A stretch of 64,000 nt of DNA from Pseudoalteromonas sp. EB27 (GTDB lineage Bacteria > Pseudomonadota > Gammaproteobacteria > Enterobacterales > Alteromonadaceae), in contig NZ_MTQD01000019.1 of assembly GCF_001974875.1 (NCBI RefSeq), positions 27,067 through 91,066 of the forward strand, written 5' to 3'. Both the position numbers and the translations under genes were made by a program. Shown one piece after another: positions 9,021 through 18,466 of the stretch. The stretch's first letter is position 1, and every line of letters starts with the position of its first letter. Under the pieces are notes generated by a model that was not told the DNA's origin, searched no databases, and saw only the letters and a program-made list of their open reading frames with translations.

Positions 9021-10934
9021 ATGCCATTCAAAACACTAAGAGTATGGCTATTTGCTATTGCGGCACTTGGCACATCTGGCTACGGCATATCTATTATGTT
9101 TGAGATTTTAAGCTCAAACGGTATGACATTACTTGAATACGCTCTTTTAGTATTATTCTCAATCACTTTTGCCTGGATTGTAACGGCCTTTTGTAGTGGA
9201 ACAATTGGCTTTGTATTACAGCTATTACGAATTGATCCACTTACATTGAAACGTATTAAACCAATTGAGTTTGACGAGGAGGCAATTAACGCCCAAAAAA
9301 CCGCCGTTGTAATGCCTATTTATAACGAAGATACCCACCGTGTTATCGCGGGTTTTGAAGTCAGCCTGCAATCGTTAAAAGAAACAGGTCAACTTGCAAA
9401 CTTTGATTTTTACTTATTAAGCGACACCCAAGACCCACAAATAGCTAAAAATGAGCTAAGTGCGTGGCATGCATTGTGTGAGCGTTTAGGTGATACGGCA
9501 AAGCACGTATTCTATCGCCGTCGCGAAGATAACAAACATCGTAAAGTAGGTAACCTAACCGACTTTTGTGAGCGCTGGGGCAGCCAGTACGACCATATGA
9601 TTGTGCTTGATGCAGATAGCGTAATGACCGGAAAATGTATGTTAGAGCTTACTACAAGTATGCTCAACAACCCACAAGCAGGTCTGATCCAAACTATTCC
9701 GATCCCTGTTCGTCAAGATACCTTTTTTGGCCGTTTTTTACAGTTTGCGTCAGTACTTTATAGCCCAATGCTCGCGACTGGCTCAGCTTTTTGGCAAACT
9801 GATAAAGCAAACTATTGGGGTCATAATGCAATCATTAGAGTTGAGGCATTTATAACGTGCTGTGGTTTGCCAACACTAAAAGGTAATGCACCTTTTGGCG
9901 GCGAAATTTTAAGTCATGACTTTGTAGAAGCTTCACTACTTCATAGTGCTGGTTGGGATGTATTGTTGCTATCAGATATTGAAGGTAGCTATGAAGAAGT
10001 ACCAAGTAACATTCTAGACTACGCTGTACGCGATAGACGTTGGGTGCAAGGTAATATTCAGCACTTAGGTTTACTATCGTCATCCAAATTAAAATTAATG
10101 AGTAAGTTGCATTTTCTACTCGGTGCCACAGCCTATATTTCATCGCTAATTTGGCTCTCAATGTTGGCGCTAAGTACTATTGATGCAGTAACTCGCGCAT
10201 TAAATAGTGATGTGTACTTTAACCGTGTTTACCAATTATTCCCCACATGGCAAATAGCTAAAACCGATCTTATTGATTCACTCTTGTATCTAACTATTAT
10301 TATTTTATTAATGCCTAAATTAATGGGCATAATAGTAACCCTAATACATAGAAACAAACGCTTTGGTGGTTCAATTAAGCTAATACTAGGTTCAATCATC
10401 GAAACTGTATTTGCTATTATTGTTGCCCCATTAATGATGGTATTTCATGCTTACTTTGTACTTTGTGTGTTTTTAGGCAAAAAAGTGAAGTGGGATGCAC
10501 AACCTCGTGAAGGTCGCATGGTCCCTTGGAAGGAAGCGTTTGGTTATACGTTATTCTCAACTATTGTGGCTATTACATGGGGTAGTACAGCTTATTACTT
10601 CACACCAGTGTTCTTTTGGTGGTTATCGCCTATATTATTAGGCTTAGTGTTAGGCGCTCCAATTATCCGTTATACCAGTAGCATTAAGCTCGGTGTACAG
10701 CTTAGAAAGTTAGGTATATTTATTTGCCCTAGCGAAGTTGATAACGATTCAACGCTAGAAGCGCTTAAAACGCACCTAAAAGAAATTTCGATACCTGAGG
10801 AAGGTGCTTATCCACAAACTATACCGACACTACCACAAGAGCAATTGGTAACAATGCCTATCCAGTCCTTTAAAAAGCCAAGCAGGCTAAAGATGAAAGC
10901 GCTAAAAGCTAAGGCTATAAAAAAGTTTAATTAG
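9021..10934 (+). CDS. opgH: OPG glucosyltransferase OpgH, short form
   Basis: 637 residues from the ATG at 9021, which has an AAGGGAAGGG ribosome-binding site seven bases upstream; the frame opens at 8973 inside opgG. It is an inner-membrane family 2 glycosyltransferase polymerising glucose from UDP-glucose into periplasmic glucan. Two N-terminal membrane helices (about 10-75) are followed by the catalytic domain with VVMPIYNED, VLDADSVM and the RDRRWVQGN (Q/RxxRW-type) motif, then about six membrane helices. E. coli OpgH is about 850 residues with a long cytoplasmic N-terminus reported to contact FtsZ; that extension is missing here. The C-terminal tail is Lys-rich. Co-transcribed with opgG. 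Confidence 0.94.
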   Translation: MPFKTLRVWLFAIAALGTSGYGISIMFEILSSNGMTLLEYALLVLFSITFAWIVTAFCSGTIGFVLQLLRIDPLTLKRIKPIEFDEEAINAQKTAVVMPIYNEDTHRVIAGFEVSLQSLKETGQLANFDFYLLSDTQDPQIAKNELSAWHALCERLGDTAKHVFYRRREDNKHRKVGNLTDFCERWGSQYDHMIVLDADSVMTGKCMLELTTSMLNNPQAGLIQTIPIPVRQDTFFGRFLQFASVLYSPMLATGSAFWQTDKANYWGHNAIIRVEAFITCCGLPTLKGNAPFGGEILSHDFVEASLLHSAGWDVLLLSDIEGSYEEVPSNILDYAVRDRRWVQGNIQHLGLLSSSKLKLMSKLHFLLGATAYISSLIWLSMLALSTIDAVTRALNSDVYFNRVYQLFPTWQIAKTDLIDSLLYLTIIILLMPKLMGIIVTLIHRNKRFGGSIKLILGSIIETVFAIIVAPLMMVFHAYFVLCVFLGKKVKWDAQPREGRMVPWKEAFGYTLFSTIVAITWGSTAYYFTPVFFWWLSPILLGLVLGAPIIRYTSSIKLGVQLRKLGIFICPSEVDNDSTLEALKTHLKEISIPEEGAYPQTIPTLPQEQLVTMPIQSFKKPSRLKMKALKAKAIKKFN

Positions 10935-10957
10935 CGCGTTATAAAATACAAAAACTA

Positions 10958-10985
10958 AAAAGGAGCGATTAACCGCTCCTTTTTG
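10958..10985 (+). terminator. intrinsic terminator after opgH
   Basis: Stem AAGGAGCG / CGCTCCTT with an ATTAAC loop, then T5. Its A-run on the other side makes it usable from both strands, and it also sits after the minus-strand gene ending at 11002. Confidence 0.87.
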
Positions 10986-11001
10986 CTATCTTAATTAAAA
11001 A

Positions 11002-11433
11002 TCAAGCGTTGCATTTATCGCTAATATTTTCCACTTTGTCAGCTAACTTATTACAGTACATTTCAGAAATAGCTGACTGCGCTTCATCATCAAGTTGCCA
11101 GTTATAGAAATGGAAATTTTTGCCATTATCTAGCTTCACCTTAAAAATGGTGAAAAGAAAAAACGAACTAAATGATACGCAACTAATTTCCTCACTATTG
11201 ATATAGCGCTCTGTGCACAAACGTGTATAACAAATACCTGCTTTATAACAATGTAAAAAACGAAGATGAAGAATATTAAAAGCAATGATAATTAGTAGAG
11301 CTGGCATTACAGTGAGAAAAACAATCTTTAGGTTCACAGTAAACATAATATGAATTAAAAATATTATGCTGAATGCTAAAATACATTTTGTGAATTGTAG
11401 CCACCAGTTTGGTGCTAATTTAATAGATTTCAT
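11002..11433 (-). CDS. hypothetical membrane protein, PH-like
   Basis: 143 residues. Two adjacent hydrophobic segments (about 13-55) are followed by a soluble half with YRTRL/CTERYINSEEIS and FxVKLDNGKNFHFYNWQLDDE. Two membrane helices followed by a small beta-rich region that compares well with bacterial PH (bPH) membrane proteins is only a structural impression, not an identified family. Cys is unusually frequent (eight or so). It is transcribed alone, convergent with opgGH. Function unknown. Confidence 0.6.
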   Translation of the reverse strand: MKSIKLAPNWWLQFTKCILAFSIIFLIHIMFTVNLKIVFLTVMPALLIIIAFNILHLRFLHCYKAGICYTRLCTERYINSEEISCVSFSSFFLFTIFKVKLDNGKNFHFYNWQLDDEAQSAISEMYCNKLADKVENISDKCNA

Positions 11434-11748
11434 GATCGTTACGTCTTATATAGAATTAATATGTAAACGTCTCTGCTGCGGAGACTTCCCTATCTGACTT
11501 TAGAGCTCTAGTCTGAAAGTGCTGGTATTCTACATTACGCACATAGAAGCATCAACAGAAGTTCTTAAAATTCAGTAGGTTACATAGAATTTACAATTAA
11601 CTCCTTACAAACCAACTGATTAAGTAAATGAAGTAAATGAAGTAAATAAAATGCTCTCTAATACCTTTTTACTAACTGATAATATAGGACTACTTAATAA
11701 TAAAATGTAGCTATAAACAACTACAAAAAAAACTAAATTATAGGCAAT
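11434..11748. other. intergenic stretch with no recognised gene
   Basis: AT-rich spacer between the small membrane-protein gene (its promoter should lie here) and the EF-G2 terminator. Apart from the short tandem repeat at 11622-11648 I see no open frame with a ribosome-binding site and no RNA gene. Confidence 0.6.
11622..11648. repeat. three tandem copies of a 9-bp unit
   Basis: The unit AAGTAAATG occurs twice and a third time as AAGTAAATA, head to tail. It lies in noncoding DNA. Such a short array could be a slippage site. Confidence 0.85.
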
Positions 11749-11779
11749 AAAAAACCCGCAACATGTGCGGGTTTTTTTT
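11749..11779 (-). terminator. intrinsic terminator after the EF-G2 gene
   Basis: AAAAAACCCGC / GCGGGTTTTTTTT around AACATGT. It stands about 20 bases beyond the minus-strand stop at 11798 and has T-runs on both strands. Confidence 0.88.
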
Positions 11780-11797
11780 AAAGAGTTAAAGAGCTAA

Positions 11798-13882
11798 TTA
11801 TTTAGCAGCTTTTTTCTCTTTTTCTGCAGCGATTACTGTATCAGCAACGTTTTGCGGACATGCAGCGTAGTGTGAGAACTCCATAGAGAACTGACCACGA
11901 CCTGATGTCATTGTACGTAGTGTACCGATGTAACCGAACATTTCTGATAACGGTACGTCAGCTTTAATACGGCTGCCTGTTAAACCAGCTTCTTGGTCTT
12001 TCATCATACCACGACGACGGTTAAGGTCACCGATTACGTCACCAACGTGATCTTCTGGAGTGAACACGTCAACATTCATGATTGGCTCAAGAAGTTGTGC
12101 GCCTGCTTTAGGGATCGATTGACGGAAAGCGCCTTTAGCAGCGATTTCGAACGCGATTGCAGATGAATCCACGGCATGGAAACCACCGTCGAAAAGTTCA
12201 ATTTCAACGTCAAGTACAGGGAAGCCAGCTAGAACACCAGTACCCATCATTGACTTGAAGCCTTTCTCAACTGCAGGCCAGAATTCTTTAGGTACGTTAC
12301 CACCAACAACAGATGATTTAAACGTAAAGCCTGAAGCAACTTCGCCTGGCTTGATACGGTAATCAATTTTACCGAACTGACCAGAACCACCAGATTGTTT
12401 CTTATGCGTGTAGCTATCTTCAATTTCTTTAGTGATAGTTTCACGGTAAGCAACTTGTGGTTGACCAACAATAAGGTCTACGCCATAAGTACGCTTAAGA
12501 ATATCTACTTTGATATCTAAGTGAAGCTCACCCATACCTTTAAGGATAGTCTCGCCTGAATCTTCATCAGTCTCAACTTGGAAAGATGGATCTTCTGCAA
12601 CCATTTTACCGATAGCAACACCCATTTTCTCATTACCGCCTTTATCTTTAGGCTGTACAGCAATCGAGATTACTGGAGTTGGGAATACCATTGGCTCAAG
12701 TGTTACTGGGTGCTTAGGATCACATAATGTGTGACCAGTTTGCACGTTTTTCATGCCTACGATAGCAATGATGTCACCAGCTTGTGCGCTAGTTAATTCG
12801 TTACGGTCATCTGCTTGCATCTCAACCATACGGCCAACACGCTCAGTTTTACCAGTAAACGAGTTAAGGATAGTATCACCCTTGTTTAGTTTACCTGAGT
12901 AAATACGTACGAATGTTAATGCACCAAAACGGTCATCCATTATCTTGAATGCTAATGCTTTGAAAGGTTCATCTGCAGATACGATTGCAAATTCACCATT
13001 TTCGTTACCTTCTTCATCCATAAGAGGTTGAGGGTCAACTTCTGTAGGAGCTGGTAAGTAATCAACAACAGCGTCAAGAATAAGCTGCATACCTTTGTTC
13101 TTAAACGCAGAACCACAGTATGTAGGGAAGAAAGCAAGGTCACGAGTACCTTTACGGATACAACGTTTGATGTCTTCTACAGAAGGTGCTTCACCTTCCA
13201 TGTAAGCTTCAAGTAGTTCATCGTCTTGCTCAAGGGCAGTTTCAACAAGCATTTCATAATACTCGTCAGTTTTTTCTACCATGTCTGCAGGAACATCTGT
13301 GATTTCGTAGTTTTCAGGAAGACCAGTGTCATCCCAAACGTATGCTTTTTTAGTTAAAACATCAACAACACCAACAAACTCATCTTCAATACCAATTGGT
13401 AAAGTCATGATTAGTGGTACAGCACCAAGTACTTTACGTACTTGCTCAGTTACACGGTAAAAATCAGCACCCATACGGTCTAATTTGTTTACGAAGATAA
13501 TACGTGCAACTTCTGAGTCATTAGCATAACGCCAGTTAGTTTCTGATTGTGGTTCAACACCACCAGAACCACAGAACACACCAACACCGCCATCTAATAC
13601 TTTAAGTGAACGGTAAACTTCAACTGTGAAGTCAACGTGTCCAGGAGTATCGATAACGTTAAAACGGTGATCTTTCCAGAAACAGCTTACAGCCGCAGAC
13701 TGAATAGTAATACCGCGCTCAGCTTCTTGTTCCATGAAGTCAGTAGTAGATTCACCATCATGAACCTCACCTGTTTTATGGATTTGACCAGTAAGCTTTA
13801 GGATACGCTCAGTAGTCGTGGTTTTACCCGCATCAACGTGCGCGAAAATACCAATGTTTCTGTACTTCGATAAATCTGCCAT
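11798..13882 (-). CDS. fusA2: elongation factor G, second copy type (EF-G2)
   Basis: 694 residues, starting MADLSKYRNIGIF at 13882; the frame opens 24 codons earlier but those lack family resemblance. GTPase motifs are AHVDAGKTT (P-loop), the ERGITIQSA switch I, DTPGHVDF and NKLDRMGAD. Domains II-V follow in order with conserved SGGSGQFGKIDYRIKPGE and RTMTSGRGQFSMEFSHY. The sequence resembles the second EF-G of Vibrio and Shewanella more than the str-operon copy, and no ribosomal protein or tuf gene is adjacent. It may act in translocation, ribosome recycling or under particular growth conditions; which is not visible here. Single-gene unit with its own terminator. Confidence 0.93.
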   Translation of the reverse strand: MADLSKYRNIGIFAHVDAGKTTTTERILKLTGQIHKTGEVHDGESTTDFMEQEAERGITIQSAAVSCFWKDHRFNVIDTPGHVDFTVEVYRSLKVLDGGVGVFCGSGGVEPQSETNWRYANDSEVARIIFVNKLDRMGADFYRVTEQVRKVLGAVPLIMTLPIGIEDEFVGVVDVLTKKAYVWDDTGLPENYEITDVPADMVEKTDEYYEMLVETALEQDDELLEAYMEGEAPSVEDIKRCIRKGTRDLAFFPTYCGSAFKNKGMQLILDAVVDYLPAPTEVDPQPLMDEEGNENGEFAIVSADEPFKALAFKIMDDRFGALTFVRIYSGKLNKGDTILNSFTGKTERVGRMVEMQADDRNELTSAQAGDIIAIVGMKNVQTGHTLCDPKHPVTLEPMVFPTPVISIAVQPKDKGGNEKMGVAIGKMVAEDPSFQVETDEDSGETILKGMGELHLDIKVDILKRTYGVDLIVGQPQVAYRETITKEIEDSYTHKKQSGGSGQFGKIDYRIKPGEVASGFTFKSSVVGGNVPKEFWPAVEKGFKSMMGTGVLAGFPVLDVEIELFDGGFHAVDSSAIAFEIAAKGAFRQSIPKAGAQLLEPIMNVDVFTPEDHVGDVIGDLNRRRGMMKDQEAGLTGSRIKADVPLSEMFGYIGTLRTMTSGRGQFSMEFSHYAACPQNVADTVIAAEKEKKAAK

Positions 13883-14088
13883 TAATTTTACTCTTAATAA
13901 AGTCGATAAATTATTCGGCAGGAGTATAACATCACTTAAAGCGAACATCACCATACAAGCCGCTTAAAATGCAATCAATTCAACATATTTTTTTATATGC
14001 CAGAATCTATTAAATATCAAACATAACAAAAAACATGCAAGGCCTTGAAATAAATGGAATTTAATGCATTTACTTCAAATGCACGAAG

Positions 14089-14814
14089 TTACTTCGTTAT
14101 TTTATAGCAGCGTTCAGGGCGGCCAATACTACCGTAGCTTTGATCCGCAGTTAACTTGCCTGACTCCAGTAAATACTCCAAGTAACGGCGCGCTGTAGAG
14201 CGGCTTACGCCAACTAAATCGCCCACTTGTTGAGCGGTAAATGCAGTGGTTCCGTGCTCTACAAAAGCATTATGTATTTTTTGTAGGGTAAGTTGATCGA
14301 CCCCTTTTGGTAAACGAATAAACGTGTTGGTTTGTTGCTTTGAGCCAAATAATGTATCAACCATCGACTGTGTTACTTCACTCGCATCAGAAAAACATTG
14401 CTGACGTGATTCAAAACGTGCAAGAGCTTGATCAAGACGGCTTAGCATTAACGGCTTTACTAAAAAGTCGCACGCGCCTAACTGCATTGCTTTTTCAAGG
14501 GTTTCGACCTCTTTAGCTGCTGTTAACAACATAACTTCACTTTTAATCGCCCGTCGTCGTAAATCGCTTAACAAATCTAAGCCATTGCCATCTGGCAAAT
14601 GTATATCGAGTAGAATTAAATCGGGTTCAATAGCATGCAACAAAGCTGTTGCCGTACTTAAATTACCGGCAATGCCTACTACCTGATACTGAGCTTGTCT
14701 TAAGCTCTGCTTTGGCGTTTGGCTACCGGCCACACCATTTGGTAATAACAAGTACTGCGCTAATAGCTGTGCTACCTCTACTTCGTCTTCAATTATTACT
14801 ACTGAATACGTCAT
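14089..14814 (-). CDS. CitB/DcuR-type response regulator of the tct locus
   Basis: 241 residues. A receiver domain (about 1-145) has the acidic pair IIEDE, phospho-acceptor Asp in LILLDIHLPDGNG, the TAAKE Thr and the VKPL Lys. A C-terminal winged-helix part (about 180-240) contains VGDLVGVSRSTARRYLEYL. This is the architecture of the CitB/DcuR/DpiA family controlling C4-dicarboxylate and citrate genes. An unusual 20-residue stretch (LLPNGVAGSQTPKQSLRQAQ) sits between helix 1 and strand 2 of the receiver. It starts 14 bases after the sensor kinase stop and is last in the porin-tctCBA-kinase-regulator series. Confidence 0.92.
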   Translation of the reverse strand: MTYSVVIIEDEVEVAQLLAQYLLLPNGVAGSQTPKQSLRQAQYQVVGIAGNLSTATALLHAIEPDLILLDIHLPDGNGLDLLSDLRRRAIKSEVMLLTAAKEVETLEKAMQLGACDFLVKPLMLSRLDQALARFESRQQCFSDASEVTQSMVDTLFGSKQQTNTFIRLPKGVDQLTLQKIHNAFVEHGTTAFTAQQVGDLVGVSRSTARRYLEYLLESGKLTADQSYGSIGRPERCYKITK

Positions 14815-14828
14815 ATTTAATGCTCTTA

Positions 14829-16451
14829 TTATTTTGGAATATAAATACTTAGCCTTGCACCAAGCAAGTCTGACTCACCAATTTCTAACGTGCCACCACA
14901 TGAGTCCAAATTTGTTTTTACTAAATATAACCCAATACCATGCCCCGCTCCCGATTTAGAGCTGTATTGAGGAGTAAAAATAACATCATGGTCAGAGCCT
15001 AACCCAAAGCCAGTATCTTCTACATCAAATAAAAGTGTTTGACTGGTTTCATCAACGGTTACACGTACTTTTGCAGAGCGAGAATCTGATGCTCTAATTG
15101 CAGCTTCAATGGCATTGTCTATTAAGTTTCCTAAAATAGACACTACTCGCTCTAGCATATCTTTGCGTGCAATAACGCCAAGTAGACTGTCAGGATTAAG
15201 CTCAAGCACAACATTTAATTCTCGCGCTTTATGATATTTACCCACTAACAAACCAGCAAGCACTGGGTCTTGTATGCACTCTAACAAGTTATGAATTTGT
15301 GCTTGGGAGCCTTGGCTTTCTTGCCCTATAATTTCTATAGCTTGCTCATTTTTCCCCATTTGCACTAACGCGCCAATTAAGTTGAGCTTATTGGAGTAGT
15401 CATGAGTTTGTACCCTTAAAAGCTCTGCAAAAGCCTGAACTTTAGTAAGTTGCTGGCTTAAATATTCAAGTTCATCAGAGGGGCGCATACTTAGTAAAAT
15501 ACCATCTGCCTGCCCTTGCACCTGTAAAGAAAACCTCGATAAAATGAGTCGTTTATCGGCGGCAAACAATTCAAAACCCACTATTTTACGCCGCTGATTT
15601 CGTAATAGAAACTCTGCGTGCTCTGGCAGTAAATCGTTTAAGCTGAGGTTCTGATTAATAATTGAAGTTGGTTTATCTAATATTTCGCAGGCGCGTTGGT
15701 TGAGTTTTCGTACTTTTCCGTCCGGGTCGAGTGCAATAATACCGCTGCGTACCGTATTTAAAATTGCATCTTGCTCTGAAAACAAACGTGCAATTTCATC
15801 TGGCTGCAGGCCAAAAATAGCATTTCTGACACGCTGTCCAATATAAATAGCCGCCAGTATACTTAAACCTACAAGTATTAAGCCCCATATTAAAATTTCA
15901 CTACTGCGAGAGAGAATAAGCGGATCGATTGATTGTACTAAAAAACCAACCGACACAACGCCTACTATTTCATTATTACCTGCGTACACCGGCACTTTGC
16001 CACGAATTGATTCACCTAAACTACCATGAGCTACCGAAATATAGCGTTTACCTTTTAGCGCAGCTTGGCTATCGCCACCAACCATTTTCTTGCCAATTTT
16101 ATCTTCATCTGGATGCACAATACGAAATGCATTCTCATCGCCAATAACAATAAAGTCAGCACCTACAAGTTGTCGTAAATCTTCAATTTGCATGTTAATA
16201 GCGTTTAAGTCACTAGGGGTTTGCAATGCATTAATTACATCAGCACGTGTAGCTACACTACTAGCCACAGCTAATGCCTTATCGCCAATATGGCTATGTA
16301 AACTTTGCGCTGTAAGTTGATACACCAACGCGCCAAATAATAAAGCCTGCAATACACATAATCCTGTTACCCAAATAATTAATCGTGTTTCTAAACGTTT
16401 AGGTTTTGTGACCATGTTTTGCAATGGATTTAGCTTGTTGGTGTTTTTCAT
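14829..16451 (-). CDS. CitA/DcuS-type sensor histidine kinase of the tct locus
   Basis: 540 residues. An N-terminal membrane helix (about 25-48), a periplasmic Cache/PAS-like domain of about 140 residues (GADFIVIGD, RIVHPDEDKIGKKMVGGD, VPVYAGNNEIVGVVSVG), a second helix (about 185-205), a cytoplasmic PAS (about 230-330) and a kinase core with the phospho-acceptor in RVQTHDYSNKLNLIGAL. ATP-binding boxes are NLIDNAIEAA, DTGFGL and GHGIGLYLV. This is the citrate/fumarate sensor layout. It sits directly between the transporter genes and its regulator (gaps of 11 and 14 bases), so it most likely senses the tricarboxylate or related acid carried by TctABC; the ligand cannot be read from the sequence. 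Confidence 0.93.
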   Translation of the reverse strand: MKNTNKLNPLQNMVTKPKRLETRLIIWVTGLCVLQALLFGALVYQLTAQSLHSHIGDKALAVASSVATRADVINALQTPSDLNAINMQIEDLRQLVGADFIVIGDENAFRIVHPDEDKIGKKMVGGDSQAALKGKRYISVAHGSLGESIRGKVPVYAGNNEIVGVVSVGFLVQSIDPLILSRSSEILIWGLILVGLSILAAIYIGQRVRNAIFGLQPDEIARLFSEQDAILNTVRSGIIALDPDGKVRKLNQRACEILDKPTSIINQNLSLNDLLPEHAEFLLRNQRRKIVGFELFAADKRLILSRFSLQVQGQADGILLSMRPSDELEYLSQQLTKVQAFAELLRVQTHDYSNKLNLIGALVQMGKNEQAIEIIGQESQGSQAQIHNLLECIQDPVLAGLLVGKYHKARELNVVLELNPDSLLGVIARKDMLERVVSILGNLIDNAIEAAIRASDSRSAKVRVTVDETSQTLLFDVEDTGFGLGSDHDVIFTPQYSSKSGAGHGIGLYLVKTNLDSCGGTLEIGESDLLGARLSIYIPK

Positions 16452-16462
16452 TTCATTCTCAA

Positions 16463-17983
16463 TTATGCATTTGCTTTGTCTTCACGGCGTTGCATTAAAT
16501 AATCTTTTAAAGGAAATAACAGCACTAAAATTGAAATTATAAATATGCTCAATGTTAGCGGGCGATCCCATAAAAAGCTTAATGAACCATCGGAAATCAT
16601 CATTGAACGACGGAAGTTTCGCTCAATCATATCTCCTAATATAAAACCTAATAATAATGGTGCCATAGGAAACGACAGTAATCGCAATATTAGCGCAACC
16701 ACTGCAAACCCCACCATCATAAATAAGTCGAAGGTATTGAAGGACACTAAGTAAACACCAATTAAGCTAAAGAACAAAATCATCACAGTAAGTACTGACT
16801 TAGGCATTGCTAACACTTTTGCAAAGTAAGGGATAAGCGGAAGATTTAAAATAAGCAGCACAATGTTACCAAAGTACATACTTACAATAACCGCCCAAAA
16901 TACACTTGGGTTTTCTTGCATAAGCATTGGACCTGGCTGAATACCGTAAGCAATTAAAGCGCCTAGCATAATTGCAGTTGTTCCTGAGCCCGGAATACCA
17001 AGCGTTAACAGCGGTACAAACGATCCTGTACACGCGGCATTATTTGCTGATTCTGGGGCAGCTAAGCCACGTAATGAGCCTTTACCAAATTTTTCTTTTA
17101 AACCTTTTGGCGCTAAATTTCGCTCTGTTGCATAAGCCATAAAGCTCGCAATAGTTGCACCTGCACCCGGTAGCACTCCCACTATAAAACCTAAAATAGA
17201 CGAGCGACCAATTACTGGTGCTATTTCTTTAACCTCGGCTTTACTTAACTTGGTTGAACCTATTTGCGGAGTGTCGGAATCATTAATATTTTTAGCATCT
17301 TTTTTCTCTGGCTTTACAACATTTACAAGTGCCTCGGCTAATGCAAACGTTGCCATAGCAACTAATAAAAAGCTTATTCCGTCGAGTAAATCAGGTTGTC
17401 CAAAGGTAAATCGGTCAGTACCTGATGACGGATCGATTCCAACCGTTGCTAGCATTAAGCCAAACACGGTCATCATCATTGCTTTTAAAAATTGCCCTTT
17501 ATTTGAAAATGCTGCAATAGCTGTTAAGCCTAAAAACATCAGTACTACATAGTCAGGGGATTGAAAACTCAATGACACCTTTGCTAATAAAGGCGCAGCA
17601 ACCATTAATAATATGGCGCCAATTGTTCCGCCTATAAAGGAGGAATAAGCAGCAATTGCCAATGCTTTACCTGCATGACCTTGTTTTGCCAGCGGATAGC
17701 CATCAAAGGAAGAAGCCACAGTGCCAGCAACCCCTGGTGCATTAATTAAAATAGACGACGTAGAGCCACCAAAAATTGCACCATAATAAACACCCGCCAT
17801 TAAAATCATGCCCGAGTCGGCGCCAATGCTATAAGTAATAGGGATCATTAAGGCAATTGCGGTAATTGGCCCCAATCCTGGTAACATGCCTATAAAGGTG
17901 CCAACAAGGCAACCCGCAATAACATACATTAAATTATTAAAGTCGAGCACGGTCGACAAACCAAGCATAATTCCATCAAACAT
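16463..17983 (-). CDS. tctA: tripartite tricarboxylate transporter large membrane subunit TctA
   Basis: 506 residues with about 11-12 membrane helices. Typical TctA signatures are present: GLLPGLGPITAIALMIP-like and GVLPGAGATIASFMAY, both GxLPGxGxxIA motifs, plus APESANNAACTGSFVPLLTLGIPGSGTTA. It forms the sodium-driven translocation channel with TctB, using periplasmic TctC as receptor. Three bases separate it from tctB and 11 from the kinase. Confidence 0.96.
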   Translation of the reverse strand: MFDGIMLGLSTVLDFNNLMYVIAGCLVGTFIGMLPGLGPITAIALMIPITYSIGADSGMILMAGVYYGAIFGGSTSSILINAPGVAGTVASSFDGYPLAKQGHAGKALAIAAYSSFIGGTIGAILLMVAAPLLAKVSLSFQSPDYVVLMFLGLTAIAAFSNKGQFLKAMMMTVFGLMLATVGIDPSSGTDRFTFGQPDLLDGISFLLVAMATFALAEALVNVVKPEKKDAKNINDSDTPQIGSTKLSKAEVKEIAPVIGRSSILGFIVGVLPGAGATIASFMAYATERNLAPKGLKEKFGKGSLRGLAAPESANNAACTGSFVPLLTLGIPGSGTTAIMLGALIAYGIQPGPMLMQENPSVFWAVIVSMYFGNIVLLILNLPLIPYFAKVLAMPKSVLTVMILFFSLIGVYLVSFNTFDLFMMVGFAVVALILRLLSFPMAPLLLGFILGDMIERNFRRSMMISDGSLSFLWDRPLTLSIFIISILVLLFPLKDYLMQRREDKANA

Positions 17984-17986
17984 AAC

Positions 17987-18454
17987 TTAACTCCACAAAT
18001 CGCCCGGAACCAAGTAAATACCTAATACTTGAGTCATCAAAAACCAAAACACCACTGCAACCGGAATCGATGCAAATAGCAAAATTCCCTTACGTCTTTC
18101 GCCCATAACAAAAAAACCGGCAAGCAAAAATGCACTAGTCGAAATTAAAAAACCAATTGGCTCAAGTGCAGCGCTATAAATCACCATTAATATTAATAAA
18201 CCAAAAGTGCGCAGCATGTGTGATTTTTCAAGAACATCACCTGCATTCGTTTTTTCTCTTGGTTTAAGCAATGTTGAACCAATAGACAGTAAGCACACCA
18301 CAATACCAAACCCAGCATATACTTTAGGAAGAGTCGCTGAGGTAACTGTTTCGTATTCTTCAAACGGTAATAGTGGAATTTGCCATGCAACCACGGCATA
18401 TAAAGTAAATAGTGCCAAGAATAAACTTGGCCCTAGTAATTCGCGATTCATCAT
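17987..18454 (-). CDS. tctB: tripartite tricarboxylate transporter small membrane subunit TctB
   Basis: 155 residues with four hydrophobic segments, the expected size and topology for the small TctB subunit. Identification rests on topology plus its position between tctC and tctA. A double Met start (MMNREL) leaves a three-base start ambiguity. Confidence 0.92.
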   Translation of the reverse strand: MMNRELLGPSLFLALFTLYAVVAWQIPLLPFEEYETVTSATLPKVYAGFGIVVCLLSIGSTLLKPREKTNAGDVLEKSHMLRTFGLLILMVIYSAALEPIGFLISTSAFLLAGFFVMGERRKGILLFASIPVAVVFWFLMTQVLGIYLVPGDLWS

Positions 18455-18466
18455 TTTAAACCTCGA

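Noticed and set aside
11622..11648. Short tandem repeat considered as a CRISPR or iteron array
   Set aside because: Only three 9-bp units without spacers and no replication or cas genes nearby.
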